A stretch of 64,000 nucleotides of DNA from Bacteroidia bacterium (GTDB lineage Bacteria; Bacteroidota; Bacteroidia; CAIKAF01), in assembly GCA_030427255.1 (NCBI GenBank), contig JAUHWY010000001.1:221378-285377 (forward strand), given 5' to 3'. Both the position numbers and the translations under genes were made by a program. Below, one piece after another: positions 19,472 through 29,504 of this stretch; within the stretch, counting starts at the first letter, position 1; each line of letters starts with the position of its first letter. Under the pieces are notes generated by a model. The model was not told the origin of the DNA. It saw only the letters and a program-made list of their open reading frames with translations, and made no database searches.

Positions 19472-21554
19472 AAGTCCAAATGAAACTTCCTCGCCAATGC
19501 TTGTAAATCACCCGCATCCAGTGTTCAAATGATTTAAATTGGTTCGGATTCAGCTCGCCAATATGGCTTTCCCATGTCCATTGGAGGCGCAGTTGGTCGG
19601 CCTTTAACTCTATTCTTTTCCAAGAGAGTTTTCCGTAATCGGAGTTTGCGGAGCCGAGCGCCTGCAGCCATTCCGGCAATTTTGGGGCTTGCATGGTTTC
19701 AGGCCAATGGATGCGCATATCAAATTCAGATTTTTGCGGGAAATCTTCGGCAAATCCTCCGGGAAAAGCTTCTAAAGAGGCAGGAGGCAAGGGCATAGGA
19801 AATAAGCGCCTTAGATTCAGAGCAAAACCTCGATCCGGCTGGGTTTTATGATGCAAAGGATAGCTTAGGCTTGCCTTAAATAAAAATGGGGAGATAGAGG
19901 ATAACTCTTTGGTTTTAAAAGAAATGACTCCAATGCTGTCGTTGGGAAGTGCGGTGGGAAGTAGCGCATAGTCCGGGTGCGCCAAACTGTCTACAAAACC
20001 ATGCAGCAGTCGTCCGCGGAGTAGGGTAGACCAATCTCCTTTTAGGGAAAGCTCCATTTCTACACGGCTTTTTTGTGCTGTTTCAAAAAGGTACAAAGAA
20101 GCTCGAATGGTCCTCTCTGCCGGAGTTTTGGAATGATTTTTGATTTCTTTTAGTTGGATGGGGATGCCTACGGGTCGGTTGAGCCAGTCGGCGTAGTCGC
20201 TGTTGATGGGAATGTGCCAGTGCCTTATGCCCCTCAAATAAAAGGGGAGTTCGTTGGCTTCCCAGCCGAATTCGTGCTGGCGGGGCACCAAGTAGCTAAG
20301 GCCGCTGTCGGTTTCAACGGCAAGGCCTTGCATGGGCCAATAGGGTGCCCAGTGCACCAAACTATCTTCGGGGAGGCTGCGGTTTCGGTGCCTAAACAGC
20401 ACCAAATAGGCTTTTGCCCCGCTGCGGTAAATAAGCTCTTTATATACCTTAAAAAGACTCATTTGCCGCAGAATTCCTTGGCTTAAAAAGCTTCGTAAGC
20501 GTTCCAGTTTTACGTCCTCCCCTGCAAAAAAGAGGCTGTCGTTTTGAAAGCGGAATTGCTGGTTGAGCATGGTCTGAATCCGTCGCCAACTTTCTGGGGT
20601 GGTTCCGCTAAAGGTATCCGGAACGGCTTGCAGATATAGGCGGTTGAGCTCAAGAGACAGGGGACTAAAAGGCCCGGCAAAAAAAGATCCGGCGGGATTG
20701 GGCTGGTAGTCGGCAACATCGGATAAAAAGTGGCGCCAATCCATGGCTTGCTTTTGCGGTTGGTAGGGGTCAGGTGCTCCAAAGCTTAGCCAAAGCATGT
20801 TTTCGGGGCGTTGAAAATAAGGACTAGCGGTAATGGCAGGGAGCTTATGCATTTCGCTGCGCAATACCTTGGCGGATAGGCTGTCGAAATTCCACCCCTT
20901 GCTAAACATGAGCAAGTAGTGCTCAGGAGGTCTACCTATAAGCTGCACTTCCAACCGTTGGGTAGGAACTTTTTGGTAGGGAATCAATCGAAAGGCAGCA
21001 GGCATGTTGTATCTCAACACTAATTCCAATTCATCTCCCGGCGCAAGTTCCAAGGCCTTAAAGCCATAAGCCCAAGCCTGTACTCTGGTTTTGTTGCCAA
21101 TAAAGGAACGGTTTAAGGCCCATTGATTGAGCAGCACTTGGTGGGCGGTATCGCCCTTTAATTTTCTTGCATCCAATTGCCGTACATCAGACTCCCCAAA
21201 CCAAAGGGCCGGACTTTTGTGCCGAGGGTAACGCAACGGATCTACATTAAAAGGAATGTAAAAGTTGTTGAATCGCAGCAGTCCCAATTCGTTATTAAAC
21301 AGCCAGCGCTGATATACCCGAATTTCTCTTTTGTTAAAATCCAAGCGCAATTGCATGTCCAAAATGAGGGCATCTTCTTGGGAGTATTCCGGTAGGGGTT
21401 CCATAACCACCGGATGAAACTCCGACCAGTCGGTTCGGAAGTTTCGGTACGAAAAGTCTTGAGAAAAAGCGGAAAAAGGAGCGCAAAACAAGCCTAAGCA
21501 CAGTCCAAACAGTAGGCAAATGCGTGCAATGGGTTCTGTTTTGGGCGAATGCAT
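19470..21554 (-). CDS. Exported protein of unknown function
   Basis: 694 residues with signal peptide ending SAFSQDFSYR. The body is beta-rich with many Trp/Tyr and no obvious catalytic signature; the domain layout loosely recalls DUF3857/transglutaminase-like Bacteroidota exported proteins, but the transglutaminase Cys-His-Asp motifs are not seen. Its ATG overlaps the stop of the PhoD-like gene upstream (TAATG on the minus strand), so it is translationally coupled as the last gene of a three-gene exported-hydrolase operon. The final 2 nt of the stop region lie inside repeat B2. Function unknown. Confidence 0.7.
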   Translation of the reverse strand: MHSPKTEPIARICLLFGLCLGLFCAPFSAFSQDFSYRNFRTDWSEFHPVVMEPLPEYSQEDALILDMQLRLDFNKREIRVYQRWLFNNELGLLRFNNFYIPFNVDPLRYPRHKSPALWFGESDVRQLDARKLKGDTAHQVLLNQWALNRSFIGNKTRVQAWAYGFKALELAPGDELELVLRYNMPAAFRLIPYQKVPTQRLEVQLIGRPPEHYLLMFSKGWNFDSLSAKVLRSEMHKLPAITASPYFQRPENMLWLSFGAPDPYQPQKQAMDWRHFLSDVADYQPNPAGSFFAGPFSPLSLELNRLYLQAVPDTFSGTTPESWRRIQTMLNQQFRFQNDSLFFAGEDVKLERLRSFLSQGILRQMSLFKVYKELIYRSGAKAYLVLFRHRNRSLPEDSLVHWAPYWPMQGLAVETDSGLSYLVPRQHEFGWEANELPFYLRGIRHWHIPINSDYADWLNRPVGIPIQLKEIKNHSKTPAERTIRASLYLFETAQKSRVEMELSLKGDWSTLLRGRLLHGFVDSLAHPDYALLPTALPNDSIGVISFKTKELSSISPFLFKASLSYPLHHKTQPDRGFALNLRRLFPMPLPPASLEAFPGGFAEDFPQKSEFDMRIHWPETMQAPKLPEWLQALGSANSDYGKLSWKRIELKADQLRLQWTWESHIGELNPNQFKSFEHWMRVIYKHWRGSFIWT

Positions 21555-23053
21555 TAGGGTTTGGGGATTTGGCGGATGCTGTGGGCTTGGTTGCTTTTAA
21601 GCTCGATAAAGCGTTGCTCTTGGGAGGCCTGAAAGTGCATGCTAAATCTGCCCTTATCCGGAATAACCTGTGCTTCAATCAATCGGCCCCAGCGGTTGCG
21701 CACCAGAGCAAGCCCTCCTCTAAATTCTGTGGAATCGGAAAGGTAAAGGCTATGTGGGCTTAATTGAACTTTGGTTTCTTCTTCGGTATTTGCCTTTGGC
21801 ATGGCTTTGCAAAAGGTATAGGTCATTAAGGTTTCGGGTTCGGCTCTAGGCCCTTGAAGTCGGTACCCTTGTATTTGAAAGAGTAGCGCGTCGTTGCCAT
21901 CGTCTACTACTTCAATTTTGGCGTATTGTCCACTTCCCAGAGGGGGAATGTGCACTCCTTCGGAGTAGGTGCCCCCTTTGTTGCTGCCAAAGCTTAGAAG
22001 CGCTCCGGCTTGCAGCACCGGAATGGCTTGTTGGCTAAGTTCAAAGTCGGCACCGGAACTTCCGTTGTCCATAGCAAGCATGTGGGCGTCCCCGCAAATA
22101 AACATAAGTCTATCGTGTCCTAGATTTTGGAGAATGGAATGCAGGGTGTTACGTTCTTCCGGAAAGCCACCCCAATTGTCGTCTTCGTTGCCATACCAAG
22201 AAACCGAACTCACCAAAACAGTAAACAAACCTTCTTTGGCATGGGCTTGAAGCCTTTGTTCTAACCACTGCATTTGTTCGGGATGCATGATGTTGTCCTT
22301 GCTTCGTTCGGAGCGCAAATCCATAATTAAAAAAGCCACCCTCCCATGGCGAAACTCCCGGGCAATTCCGGCGCCTTCTCGATAGGGCGGGTGCGAAGGC
22401 ACGGCTTGTTGGTATGCCAGACGAGCTGCTGCTCCACAGGGACTTTCCCCAAGGCTGTTGTTGCCGCAAAAGTCATGATCGTCCCAAACATAAATCAAGG
22501 GCATTTTGGAGAACAATTGCTGCTCTGCTTCTCCCTGCAATACCCTCTGAATATAGGCTTTTCTATGTGGTTCGGCCATTTCGGAGTTTGGATTGGCATA
22601 ATGCAAATCGCCCACGTTTAAATAAAAGAGTGCGTCTTGCTTGGCCATATGCACATGCGCAGGGTTATTGGGAAAGAATCCACAAGAGGAACTAAGAAAG
22701 CTAAACGATGTAGGGCCTTGGCTTAGGGTTTGAAATTGTCCGGGTTTTCCTTGGTTTTCCTGTTGGTTTTGAAAGTGGTAGAAATAGGTGGTATTTGGTA
22801 AAAGTCCGGAGGCTTCAAAGCTAAACCAACCGGGAGCTCCCTCCACCGGACGGCCTTTGACTTGATGTTCGCTACCGCGTGCAGGGTCAAACAGCAGCCA
22901 GTCTAAATCAGGTGTTCGGGGGGCAAACACCTTAGCTTGAACGCCATTTTCGGTAGGGGCGCCTACCCAAGCCAGCCAATCCGAAGTATCCTGAGCATGT
23001 AAGGGAGAAAAAAGCAGGGTGCAAATGCCTAAGACAAAAATCAGTTTATTCAT
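21554..23053 (-). CDS. PhoD-like alkaline phosphatase / phosphodiesterase, exported
   Basis: About 500 residues from ATG 23053 (MNKLIFVLGICTLLFSPLHAQ, a clean signal peptide; an in-frame ATG at 23080 would overlap the upstream gene). A fibronectin-like N-terminal region of about 90 residues precedes the metallophosphatase domain: SFLSSSCGFFPNN, LNVGDLHYANPN, the metal motif YVWDDHDFCGNN, LDLRSERS-like AFLIMDLRSERSKDN and FICGDAHMLAMDN. This is the PhoD pattern (calcium/iron-dependent phosphatase). It probably releases phosphate from extracellular organic phosphates. The 13-nt gap to the upstream gene indicates cotranscription. Confidence 0.87.
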   Translation of the reverse strand: MNKLIFVLGICTLLFSPLHAQDTSDWLAWVGAPTENGVQAKVFAPRTPDLDWLLFDPARGSEHQVKGRPVEGAPGWFSFEASGLLPNTTYFYHFQNQQENQGKPGQFQTLSQGPTSFSFLSSSCGFFPNNPAHVHMAKQDALFYLNVGDLHYANPNSEMAEPHRKAYIQRVLQGEAEQQLFSKMPLIYVWDDHDFCGNNSLGESPCGAAARLAYQQAVPSHPPYREGAGIAREFRHGRVAFLIMDLRSERSKDNIMHPEQMQWLEQRLQAHAKEGLFTVLVSSVSWYGNEDDNWGGFPEERNTLHSILQNLGHDRLMFICGDAHMLAMDNGSSGADFELSQQAIPVLQAGALLSFGSNKGGTYSEGVHIPPLGSGQYAKIEVVDDGNDALLFQIQGYRLQGPRAEPETLMTYTFCKAMPKANTEEETKVQLSPHSLYLSDSTEFRGGLALVRNRWGRLIEAQVIPDKGRFSMHFQASQEQRFIELKSNQAHSIRQIPKP

Positions 23054-23066
23054 ACCATACCATTGC

Positions 23067-26000
23067 TTAATGCAGGCCACACCCGCACATGTGTTGCCTT
23101 AAATCTTGACCCTCTTCCCAAGGATAGGAAACCGGACTATCTTCCATTTGCCAATAAAATGGAGTGGGTCTAAACTTCCCTGAAAATACTTCAATTAGAG
23201 AGGAGGGGTCATAAAATCTTCCATTAAGCATCACCAAATCAATGTGCTCGGTGTCTTGAATGTTTTGTAAAGGGTTTCCGTCAATAAAAATCATATCGGC
23301 CAGTTTGCCTGCTTCTAAAGAACCCAGTTCATGGTCGAGTCCAAGATATGCAGCGCCATCTATGGTGGCCGCTTTAAGGGCATTTAGGGGAGTCATACCT
23401 CCTTGGGCCAGCATCCAAATTTCCCAGTGCGCCCCTAGGCCTTGAATTTGACCATGAGAGCCCATGTGAATTCGAACTCCTTGACTTTGGAGCGCAGCAC
23501 AACTTTGGGAGCTGAGGATGTGCCCGTTTTGGTATTCCTCCTCAGGAATCATGGTGCGGTGTCTGGACCTGCTGTCTATTATTGGCCTTGGGCTAAAGGC
23601 CAACAAGCGTTCTTTTTCCCAAACCTTGCTGTGTTGATACCAATAGTATTCGCCATTGATACCGCCATAATTCACAATGAGGGTAGGGGTATTTCCGGTC
23701 TGCGTTTTGCCCCAAAAATTCAATACATCGCCATACAAAGGAGCAACCGGGATGTTGTGCTCTACTCCTGTGTGGCCGTCCACAATCATAGACATGTTGT
23801 GGAAAAAGTGTGAACCACCCTCAGGCATTACCAAAACCCTTTGTTTCTCTGCTGCCTCTATGACCATTTGCCGTTGATTTCTTCGAGGCTGGTTATAGGA
23901 TTTTACCGAAAAGGCACCAAAAGCTTTGGTGCGGGCTATGGCCCGTTCCGCATCTCTGTATGTTTCTATGGGTGCTCTAAAATCGCCATCAGCCCCATAC
24001 AAAATGGTTCCTGTCGAAAAAAGCCTTGGACCAAGCATTCTTCCTGCTCTTAGCATTTCGCTTTGGGCAAATACCATTTCTGTATTGGCCGATGGGTCAT
24101 GGGTAGTGGTAACTCCATAAGCTAAATTGGCGTAATATTCCCATTGTTTTTCCGGACTAATACCATGCCTAAAGTTTCCTGTGTGCGCATGTACATCTAC
24201 AAAACCGGGCATTAGGGTACTGCTGTCCATCATCAGCAATTCCCAATCTTTTTGGGGAGGAATATCCTCCGGACGTCCTACCTGCAAGATTCGATTTCCT
24301 TTTACGACAACCACTCCCGGTTCCAAAACCCCTTGCTCACCCATAGTGATGATGCGCTTTACCCGAATATAAAAGGTGCTTTGATGGACGTCGGAAGCTA
24401 GCTCTAATTTTATGGTGTCTGCACGCACTTGGCTTTGCCCGCTAAGGGTATCTGATTGCTCCTGACTCAGCCATTCGAATTGGTTGCTAACTTCCGTTTC
24501 ATAGACCACAGGACCTAAAGTCCAGCGTAGCGTTTGGCTGTTGCCCAACCAATGAAGCGCAATGCCGGCATCGTCCGTAACTTCGGAAATGGGAAGCGCT
24601 CCAGCCTTTCCGCTTAATTCAAAGGATTGCCCATAGGAAGGCATGGGCATAAGAAATACTTTGTGTAGCTCTGTGAATGCCAACCACTGCCCATCGGGGC
24701 TTGGTGCATAGTAGCCTGCATATTTCGACTTGGTAAGCACCTGAGATTTGCGCGTCTCTAAGTCGAAAATTTCAAAGGTTTTGTTTAGGCTTCCAAAAAC
24801 AATGCCTCCGGTTTGGTAATAAAATTTGGTGCCTGATGGGTGCCACCATGGGTTTTCGCCCTTTTCAGAGACTTTTTCTGCGGTTTCGGTTCGGAAATCG
24901 TAAAGATAAATGCCTGGTTCGTCGCACCAAGCGTAGCCCAAATGGCGGTTGCCTGACTCTTTTACAAAGAGCAGTTTGCTGCCATCGGGAGAAATCCTTG
25001 GCGTACGGTAAATGCCTTTTGGTAAGTTTAGGCGGGCAAACTCCCAAGCTTTTTTAGCTTTTTGAGCCACAAAAATGGAACCCATAGCCGTGTCTTGCCA
25101 GGAAACAAAACTCAAACGCTTTCCATCCTTACTGTAACTTGGATCAAATTGTAGGCCGGGCAAGTCTCCCAGCATTTTTATACTCCCGCCTTCTTGAATA
25201 TAGAGCTTGCCTGCGGCATGAAAAATGCGGGCGTCTCCTTCGGGGTGGCTGCACATGTGTCGAATGGCTTTGGCATAAAACCGTTGCTCCAATTTATCTT
25301 GTTTGAACCTAAGCGCCGGCTTCACCACTTGCTGCACCTTGGCTTCAAAAGGAATGGAAATGGCCTCTCCACTGCTCAAATCTACTTTTTGTATGCCTCC
25401 TTTGGCCCAAATGTAAATGTGTTTGTCGTCCGGCGACCAGGCAAAACCCGGATATACTCCAAATATGGCCCAAGCTTCCTGTTGGTCTTTATCCAATTCG
25501 GCATAAACCGCTTTGGCTTTGCCACTGGCCAGGTCTTGCACAAAAAGTACGGTTTGGGTGCGTACGCGCCGCACAAAAGCCAGTTGGTCGCCTTTATGAG
25601 AGGGAGTAGGGCGCACGGCACCCCCGGGTCCTGTTACCTCATTTTTGACCTTTCCCTGCGAAAAATCGTAGCTCCGGCTAATGTAAATTTGGCTGTTTGG
25701 GTCTTTGTTGTATTGAAAATAGCCCCCCGGATACATGTCCTCGGAAAACCAAATCTTGCTTCCGTCCGGATGAAAAAAGGGCTCATTTACGTCCTGTTGA
25801 TCGTTTTTGCGCTCCGTAAGCTGCACCCCTTGCCCCCCTGAGGTGTGGTACAGCCAAATTTCACCGGCTCCTGCAGAACGGGTAGAGGTAAAGTGCTTGC
25901 GAGCAGCAATATACTTGCCATCGGGCGACCACACTGGGTTGTTGAGTAAGCGAAAATCCTCTTTGGTTATTTGCCGCGCTTGTTTGCCTTCCCGGTCACA

Positions 26001-26357
26001 AACCCAAATATTGTCACCACCACCCAAGTCTGAGGTAAAGGCGATTTGGCTTCCATCAGGGCTAAAACGGGGTTGAACTTCCCAAGCAGGTCCCGTCCTA
26101 ATTGCCTTTGCAACACCGCCCTCGCTGGCCATTAGATAAATATCGCCTAACAAATCGAATACCAACCATTTACCGTCCGGACTAAGGTCCAGATTCATCC
26201 AAGTACCCTCACGGGTAGTAAAGGAAATTGTGTCCGCCGTGTCAAATAAGGTACTGTCTACCTTCCACTTAGCCTCAGCATCCTGTGCTTTGGCAGGCTT
26301 GCCGAAACAAAAAGGCAAAACAAGGGCAAAACAAGCGAAATAGCGCAAAAAATTCAT
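23067..26357 (-). CDS. Exported TolB-like beta-propeller plus amidohydrolase fusion
   Basis: 1096 residues with a signal peptide ending FGKPAKAQ. Residues of about 40-640 hold repeated WD40-like TolB blades (LSPDGKWLVFDLLGD; FSPDGSQIAFTSD; WSPDGKYIAARKH; ISPDGSKLLFVKESG). The C-terminal 400 residues are an imidazolonepropionase-like amidohydrolase with the metal motif MPGFVDVHAHTGN, later HNIPVAPLYGD, IHMGSHGQ, and the closing LGSLEAGKLADMIFIDGNPL. This fusion is a recognised architecture in Bacteroidota and some Proteobacteria; substrates are unknown, possibly cyclic dipeptides or amides. It heads the operon with the PhoD-like and 694-residue proteins. Confidence 0.9.
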   Translation of the reverse strand: MNFLRYFACFALVLPFCFGKPAKAQDAEAKWKVDSTLFDTADTISFTTREGTWMNLDLSPDGKWLVFDLLGDIYLMASEGGVAKAIRTGPAWEVQPRFSPDGSQIAFTSDLGGGDNIWVCDREGKQARQITKEDFRLLNNPVWSPDGKYIAARKHFTSTRSAGAGEIWLYHTSGGQGVQLTERKNDQQDVNEPFFHPDGSKIWFSEDMYPGGYFQYNKDPNSQIYISRSYDFSQGKVKNEVTGPGGAVRPTPSHKGDQLAFVRRVRTQTVLFVQDLASGKAKAVYAELDKDQQEAWAIFGVYPGFAWSPDDKHIYIWAKGGIQKVDLSSGEAISIPFEAKVQQVVKPALRFKQDKLEQRFYAKAIRHMCSHPEGDARIFHAAGKLYIQEGGSIKMLGDLPGLQFDPSYSKDGKRLSFVSWQDTAMGSIFVAQKAKKAWEFARLNLPKGIYRTPRISPDGSKLLFVKESGNRHLGYAWCDEPGIYLYDFRTETAEKVSEKGENPWWHPSGTKFYYQTGGIVFGSLNKTFEIFDLETRKSQVLTKSKYAGYYAPSPDGQWLAFTELHKVFLMPMPSYGQSFELSGKAGALPISEVTDDAGIALHWLGNSQTLRWTLGPVVYETEVSNQFEWLSQEQSDTLSGQSQVRADTIKLELASDVHQSTFYIRVKRIITMGEQGVLEPGVVVVKGNRILQVGRPEDIPPQKDWELLMMDSSTLMPGFVDVHAHTGNFRHGISPEKQWEYYANLAYGVTTTHDPSANTEMVFAQSEMLRAGRMLGPRLFSTGTILYGADGDFRAPIETYRDAERAIARTKAFGAFSVKSYNQPRRNQRQMVIEAAEKQRVLVMPEGGSHFFHNMSMIVDGHTGVEHNIPVAPLYGDVLNFWGKTQTGNTPTLIVNYGGINGEYYWYQHSKVWEKERLLAFSPRPIIDSRSRHRTMIPEEEYQNGHILSSQSCAALQSQGVRIHMGSHGQIQGLGAHWEIWMLAQGGMTPLNALKAATIDGAAYLGLDHELGSLEAGKLADMIFIDGNPLQNIQDTEHIDLVMLNGRFYDPSSLIEVFSGKFRPTPFYWQMEDSPVSYPWEEGQDLRQHMCGCGLH

Positions 26358-26429
26358 TCTACGAAGATACTAAACCTATCGATGTGTGCTTGTTTTTGGG
26401 CGGCTGCGGGCCATTCGCTTTAGTCCTCC

Positions 26430-26509
26430 CCTTTGTACTAAGGTACTGCTGGTGGTACGTGGGCTTCCTATGGTCGCCTCCGCCCACCGGCAGTTCCTAA
26501 GTACAAAGG
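26430..26509. repeat. GC-rich long inverted repeat (hairpin C)
   Basis: Two 26-nt arms, 26430-26455 (CCTTTGTACTAAGGTACTGC then TGGTGG) and 26484-26509, are reverse complements with only three mismatches, enclosing a 28-nt loop. It fills most of the 189-nt gap between the amidohydrolase start and the rsmI stop; nothing else is recognisable there. It may also serve as a terminator for rsmI, although the loop is too long for a classic one. Confidence 0.75.
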
Positions 26510-26546
26510 CTCCGGGCTGCCGCTGCTGTCCCTGCCGCTTGTATTT

Positions 26547-27275
26547 TTAATAAGGCTCTTTGGAGCCGGTCTCTGTTTTTTTTGAAGTTTCTTCCTTTGG
26601 GCCAATAACCAGCACCATTTCGCCCTTTCGGGGTTGCTCTTCCAAGGCTTTTTCGAGCTCTTCCAAGCTCCCATGAATGGCTTCTTCGTGCATCTTTGAA
26701 ATTTCTCGAACCAAACTGGCTTGCCTATTCGGACCCAAATAGCCGGCCGCTTCTTTTAGGGTTTTACTAATCCTATGTGGACTTTCATACAAAACGAGCG
26801 TACAGGGTAAGGACTGTAAAAACAACCATCTGGTCATGCGTCCTTTCTTATGGGGCAAAAAACCTTCGAAGTAAAAGGAATGGCAAGGAAGCCCAGACAT
26901 TACCAATGCCGGCACAAAGGCAGATGGGCCGGGCAAGCAGCTCACCGCTATGCCCTCTGAGCGACAAGCACGGCTAAGGAGAAAGGCAGGATCACTAATT
27001 CCGGGAGTGCCTGCATCGCTTACCATGCCCACTTTTTGACCCGATTTGAGTAGTTGAATTACATGGTCTAAAGCCCGGTGTTCGTTATGGGCATGGAAGG
27101 CCATGAGTTTAACAGAAATGCCGAGCCGTTTGAGTAGCTGGCCCGTATGCCGGGTGTCTTCAGCCAAAAGCAAATCCACTTCATTTAGCGCATTCAATAC
27201 CCTTGGACTAAGGTCATCTAGGTTTCCAATCGGGGTTGGAATAAAAATTAGCGCTGCTTCAGATAGGGATTCCAT
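26547..27275 (-). CDS. rsmI: 16S rRNA (cytidine(1402)-2'-O)-methyltransferase
   Basis: 242 residues. The RsmI signature is clear: FIPTPIGNLDDLSPRVL, LLAEDTRHTGQLL, HNEHR, GMVSDAGTPGISDPAFLL, LPGPSAFVPALVMSGLP and FEGFLPHKKGRM, followed by LYESPHRISKTL. It 2'-O-methylates C1402 in the 16S rRNA decoding centre using SAM. The ATG at 27275 overlaps the 3' end of the upstream M28 peptidase gene by 28 nt, and no later ATG precedes the conserved core, so the overlap looks real. Confidence 0.95.
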   Translation of the reverse strand: MESLSEAALIFIPTPIGNLDDLSPRVLNALNEVDLLLAEDTRHTGQLLKRLGISVKLMAFHAHNEHRALDHVIQLLKSGQKVGMVSDAGTPGISDPAFLLSRACRSEGIAVSCLPGPSAFVPALVMSGLPCHSFYFEGFLPHKKGRMTRWLFLQSLPCTLVLYESPHRISKTLKEAAGYLGPNRQASLVREISKMHEEAIHGSLEELEKALEEQPRKGEMVLVIGPKEETSKKTETGSKEPY

Positions 27276-28579
27276 TCAGGAGATTCCAAGGTTTTAATAA
27301 AGTCAACAAAAAGCCAATGTAAATCGTCTGCCTTTTCCATTGGAACATTTTCGGCCCTATCGTAAATGTCATGGTAGGCTTTTACTTTTCCTTCGGTGTA
27401 AATAAAAAAGGCCGGAACCCCCATCTCAGAAAAAAAGTAATGATCGCTGTTAGCGGCAGGTCCTCTTCTTCTTATCCTTCCTATGCGCTGGTCTTGTGTG
27501 TTTATCTGTTCCAACATTCCTGTGATTTCAGGATGCTTGGTCGCATTTACTACCGTAATGCCCTCTGCCGAGCCCATAATGTCAATATTCAATAAAAAGC
27601 GGGTGCGCTTTAAGGGAATTACCGGATTTCGTACGTAGTGTAAGGAGCCAAGCAAGCCTGCTTCTTCTCCTCCAAAAGCGATAAATGCAATGGAATACTC
27701 GGGCTGGTTTTCGGGCTGGGAAAAGTATTTGGCCAGCGCAAGGATGTGACCGATACCGCTGGCATTATCGTTGGCTCCCGGATACATAATGCGGCTTCCC
27801 AGTCTGCCCAAATGGTCGAAATGGCCGGTTACTACGATAAAGGTGTCTCGCACTCTTTTGCCCGGAACATAACCCACTACATTTACCGTATTAAAATCGG
27901 ACATCTGTACCGATTGAATCCGCAAACGTACTTGCTTGTATCTACGATGGATTAAGCTGTCGGCAACTTCAATTACGGCTATTTTGCCGGGAGCTTGAGA
28001 AACACTCCATGTCAATTTGGATTTAGGCTCAATAAATCCGGCAGCCCCAAAAACGTTTTTCCGCAAATTGTTGGCTGCGTCTTGCAATTCCTTGCTTTTA
28101 ATAGAACCAACATCCATCACTAAAAAGCTTTTGGATAAATCTTGCTTGACCAACTTCTTCCAAGCCTTGTCGTTGGAAAGGCTTAGGCTATCAATCCAAA
28201 TCAAGTCAAAAGTGCCATGAATTGGAGGGCAATCGGGTGCCGGATGGAAATCTCTCCCCGGAACCAAAAAGTCTTCATCAAAAGCCAGTACAGGAACTTC
28301 CGGAAATACATTAGCACTCATGGTAAAGCTCTGGTAAAAGCCGGGTGCCGGAAACAAGGTTTTCAATCCCAGCTTGTAAAACTCGGTGGCTATATGGTAA
28401 GAAGCCATTTTATGACCGTCTTTAACATAGCCCCGACCATGAAATACGTCGCTGGCTAGGGTGTCCTTGCTTATGCGGGCATAGGCTCCGTAGGCCATGG
28501 AGTCGGTTTGTGCTTGGTTGGTTTTTAGACTTAACCAGCATAGCATGGTTAAGGCTCCTAGGGTCCATCGTAGCTTCAT
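27248..28579 (-). CDS. Exported M28-family zinc aminopeptidase
   Basis: 443 residues with signal peptide (LTMLCWLSLKTNQAQT). Zinc ligands are in VTGHFDHLGRLG (about residue 254), GANDNASGIGHILALA and GGEEAGLLGSLHY (catalytic Glu about 298); further C-terminal are NIDIMGSAEG and NSDHYFFSEMGVPAFF with the final His ligand. This is the M28 pattern. It cleaves N-terminal residues from peptides outside the cytoplasm. Its 3' end overlaps rsmI, and its ATG overlaps the stop of the upstream 286-residue gene, so three genes are coupled. Confidence 0.92.
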   Translation of the reverse strand: MKLRWTLGALTMLCWLSLKTNQAQTDSMAYGAYARISKDTLASDVFHGRGYVKDGHKMASYHIATEFYKLGLKTLFPAPGFYQSFTMSANVFPEVPVLAFDEDFLVPGRDFHPAPDCPPIHGTFDLIWIDSLSLSNDKAWKKLVKQDLSKSFLVMDVGSIKSKELQDAANNLRKNVFGAAGFIEPKSKLTWSVSQAPGKIAVIEVADSLIHRRYKQVRLRIQSVQMSDFNTVNVVGYVPGKRVRDTFIVVTGHFDHLGRLGSRIMYPGANDNASGIGHILALAKYFSQPENQPEYSIAFIAFGGEEAGLLGSLHYVRNPVIPLKRTRFLLNIDIMGSAEGITVVNATKHPEITGMLEQINTQDQRIGRIRRRGPAANSDHYFFSEMGVPAFFIYTEGKVKAYHDIYDRAENVPMEKADDLHWLFVDFIKTLESPEWNPYLKQR

Positions 28580-29439
28580 CAGGCAAATTTGTGGTAAATA
28601 AGTTCAAAAAAGTCTTGAGCCGTGGCGTCCTCTGCATTCCATGAACGTTCTTGCTGAGTTTGCTTCAACAAGGCCTCTGCTGCGGCCCAGTCTTTACATT
28701 CGTTTAAGTGATCCAATAATTCATTAAAAGGCCCATTGTCGCCTTCAAACAATTCATTGATGAATCTGAATTTCTCGTGAAGAGGCATAGACTTTTTTAA
28801 GTCTTTGCTTTTGGCTTGTTTTAGTTTGTCAGCTAAGCTTCCTCCTGTTTGGTAGGCGGCTTTGTCGTTAAAGCTAAGACTGCTACCGGGTGCAATATCG
28901 GCACCTTCGGCAGGCGAAGCATGCGTTACAGGGCTATCTTCTGTTTTTGAGGCTTCTGCTGACTCAACCTTATTGTCTTTGGGCTGAGCCTCTTCATTTT
29001 TGAGCGAAGGGGCCGGTACATCTTCATTGGAACCTTGGTTCGGCTCATATTTTTGCCGGGTCTCTTCGGTTTGGGAGTCTTGAATAGGTTCCGGTGTTCT
29101 TTTTTCCTCCACTTTAGGCTCCGGACTTGGGGCAGAGCTTTGGGCTACTTCTGTTGCTTGAGTCGATTCCGGCACTTGGGCTTTGACCTCCTGTTGAGGA
29201 GGAGTTGGGGTGTCCGATGCCTGTGCTTGTGGAAGAGGAATACCCGGAACCACGGAAGAGGGCACCTGTTGATTGCTAAGAAATCTGTAAATTAAAACAT
29301 CTTCATGAAGGTCTCTTGCCAGTTGCACCGTGCCGTTTAACCAAAATTCGTCCGGACCTTCATTTTCAATTTTATTAAGCAACTCCTCCATTTTCAGCAT
29401 GTTGCGGCGGAGCTTTTGAATAAGTTTGGCTTTATCCAT
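28579..29439 (-). CDS. Conserved Bacteroidota protein of unknown function with low-complexity centre
   Basis: 286 residues in three parts. The N-terminal helix-rich segment is MDKAKLIQKLRRNMLKMEELL and following. A central disordered region of about 110 residues is rich in Pro, Glu, Gln and Thr. A conserved C-terminal block (LHEKFRFINELFEGDNGPFN, then WAAAEALLKQ and FFELIYHKF) recurs in many Bacteroidota hypothetical proteins, to my recollection. There is no signal peptide, so it is probably cytosolic. Function unknown. The gene is coupled to the downstream M28 peptidase by a 1-nt stop/start overlap, which may only reflect transcriptional convenience. Confidence 0.75.
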   Translation of the reverse strand: MDKAKLIQKLRRNMLKMEELLNKIENEGPDEFWLNGTVQLARDLHEDVLIYRFLSNQQVPSSVVPGIPLPQAQASDTPTPPQQEVKAQVPESTQATEVAQSSAPSPEPKVEEKRTPEPIQDSQTEETRQKYEPNQGSNEDVPAPSLKNEEAQPKDNKVESAEASKTEDSPVTHASPAEGADIAPGSSLSFNDKAAYQTGGSLADKLKQAKSKDLKKSMPLHEKFRFINELFEGDNGPFNELLDHLNECKDWAAAEALLKQTQQERSWNAEDATAQDFFELIYHKFA

Positions 29440-29504
29440 TCCTTGGTTTTTGGTGGGTAAATGGGATTGCTCTATTTTTCGACTCTAATTTACGGTAAAG
29501 GTAC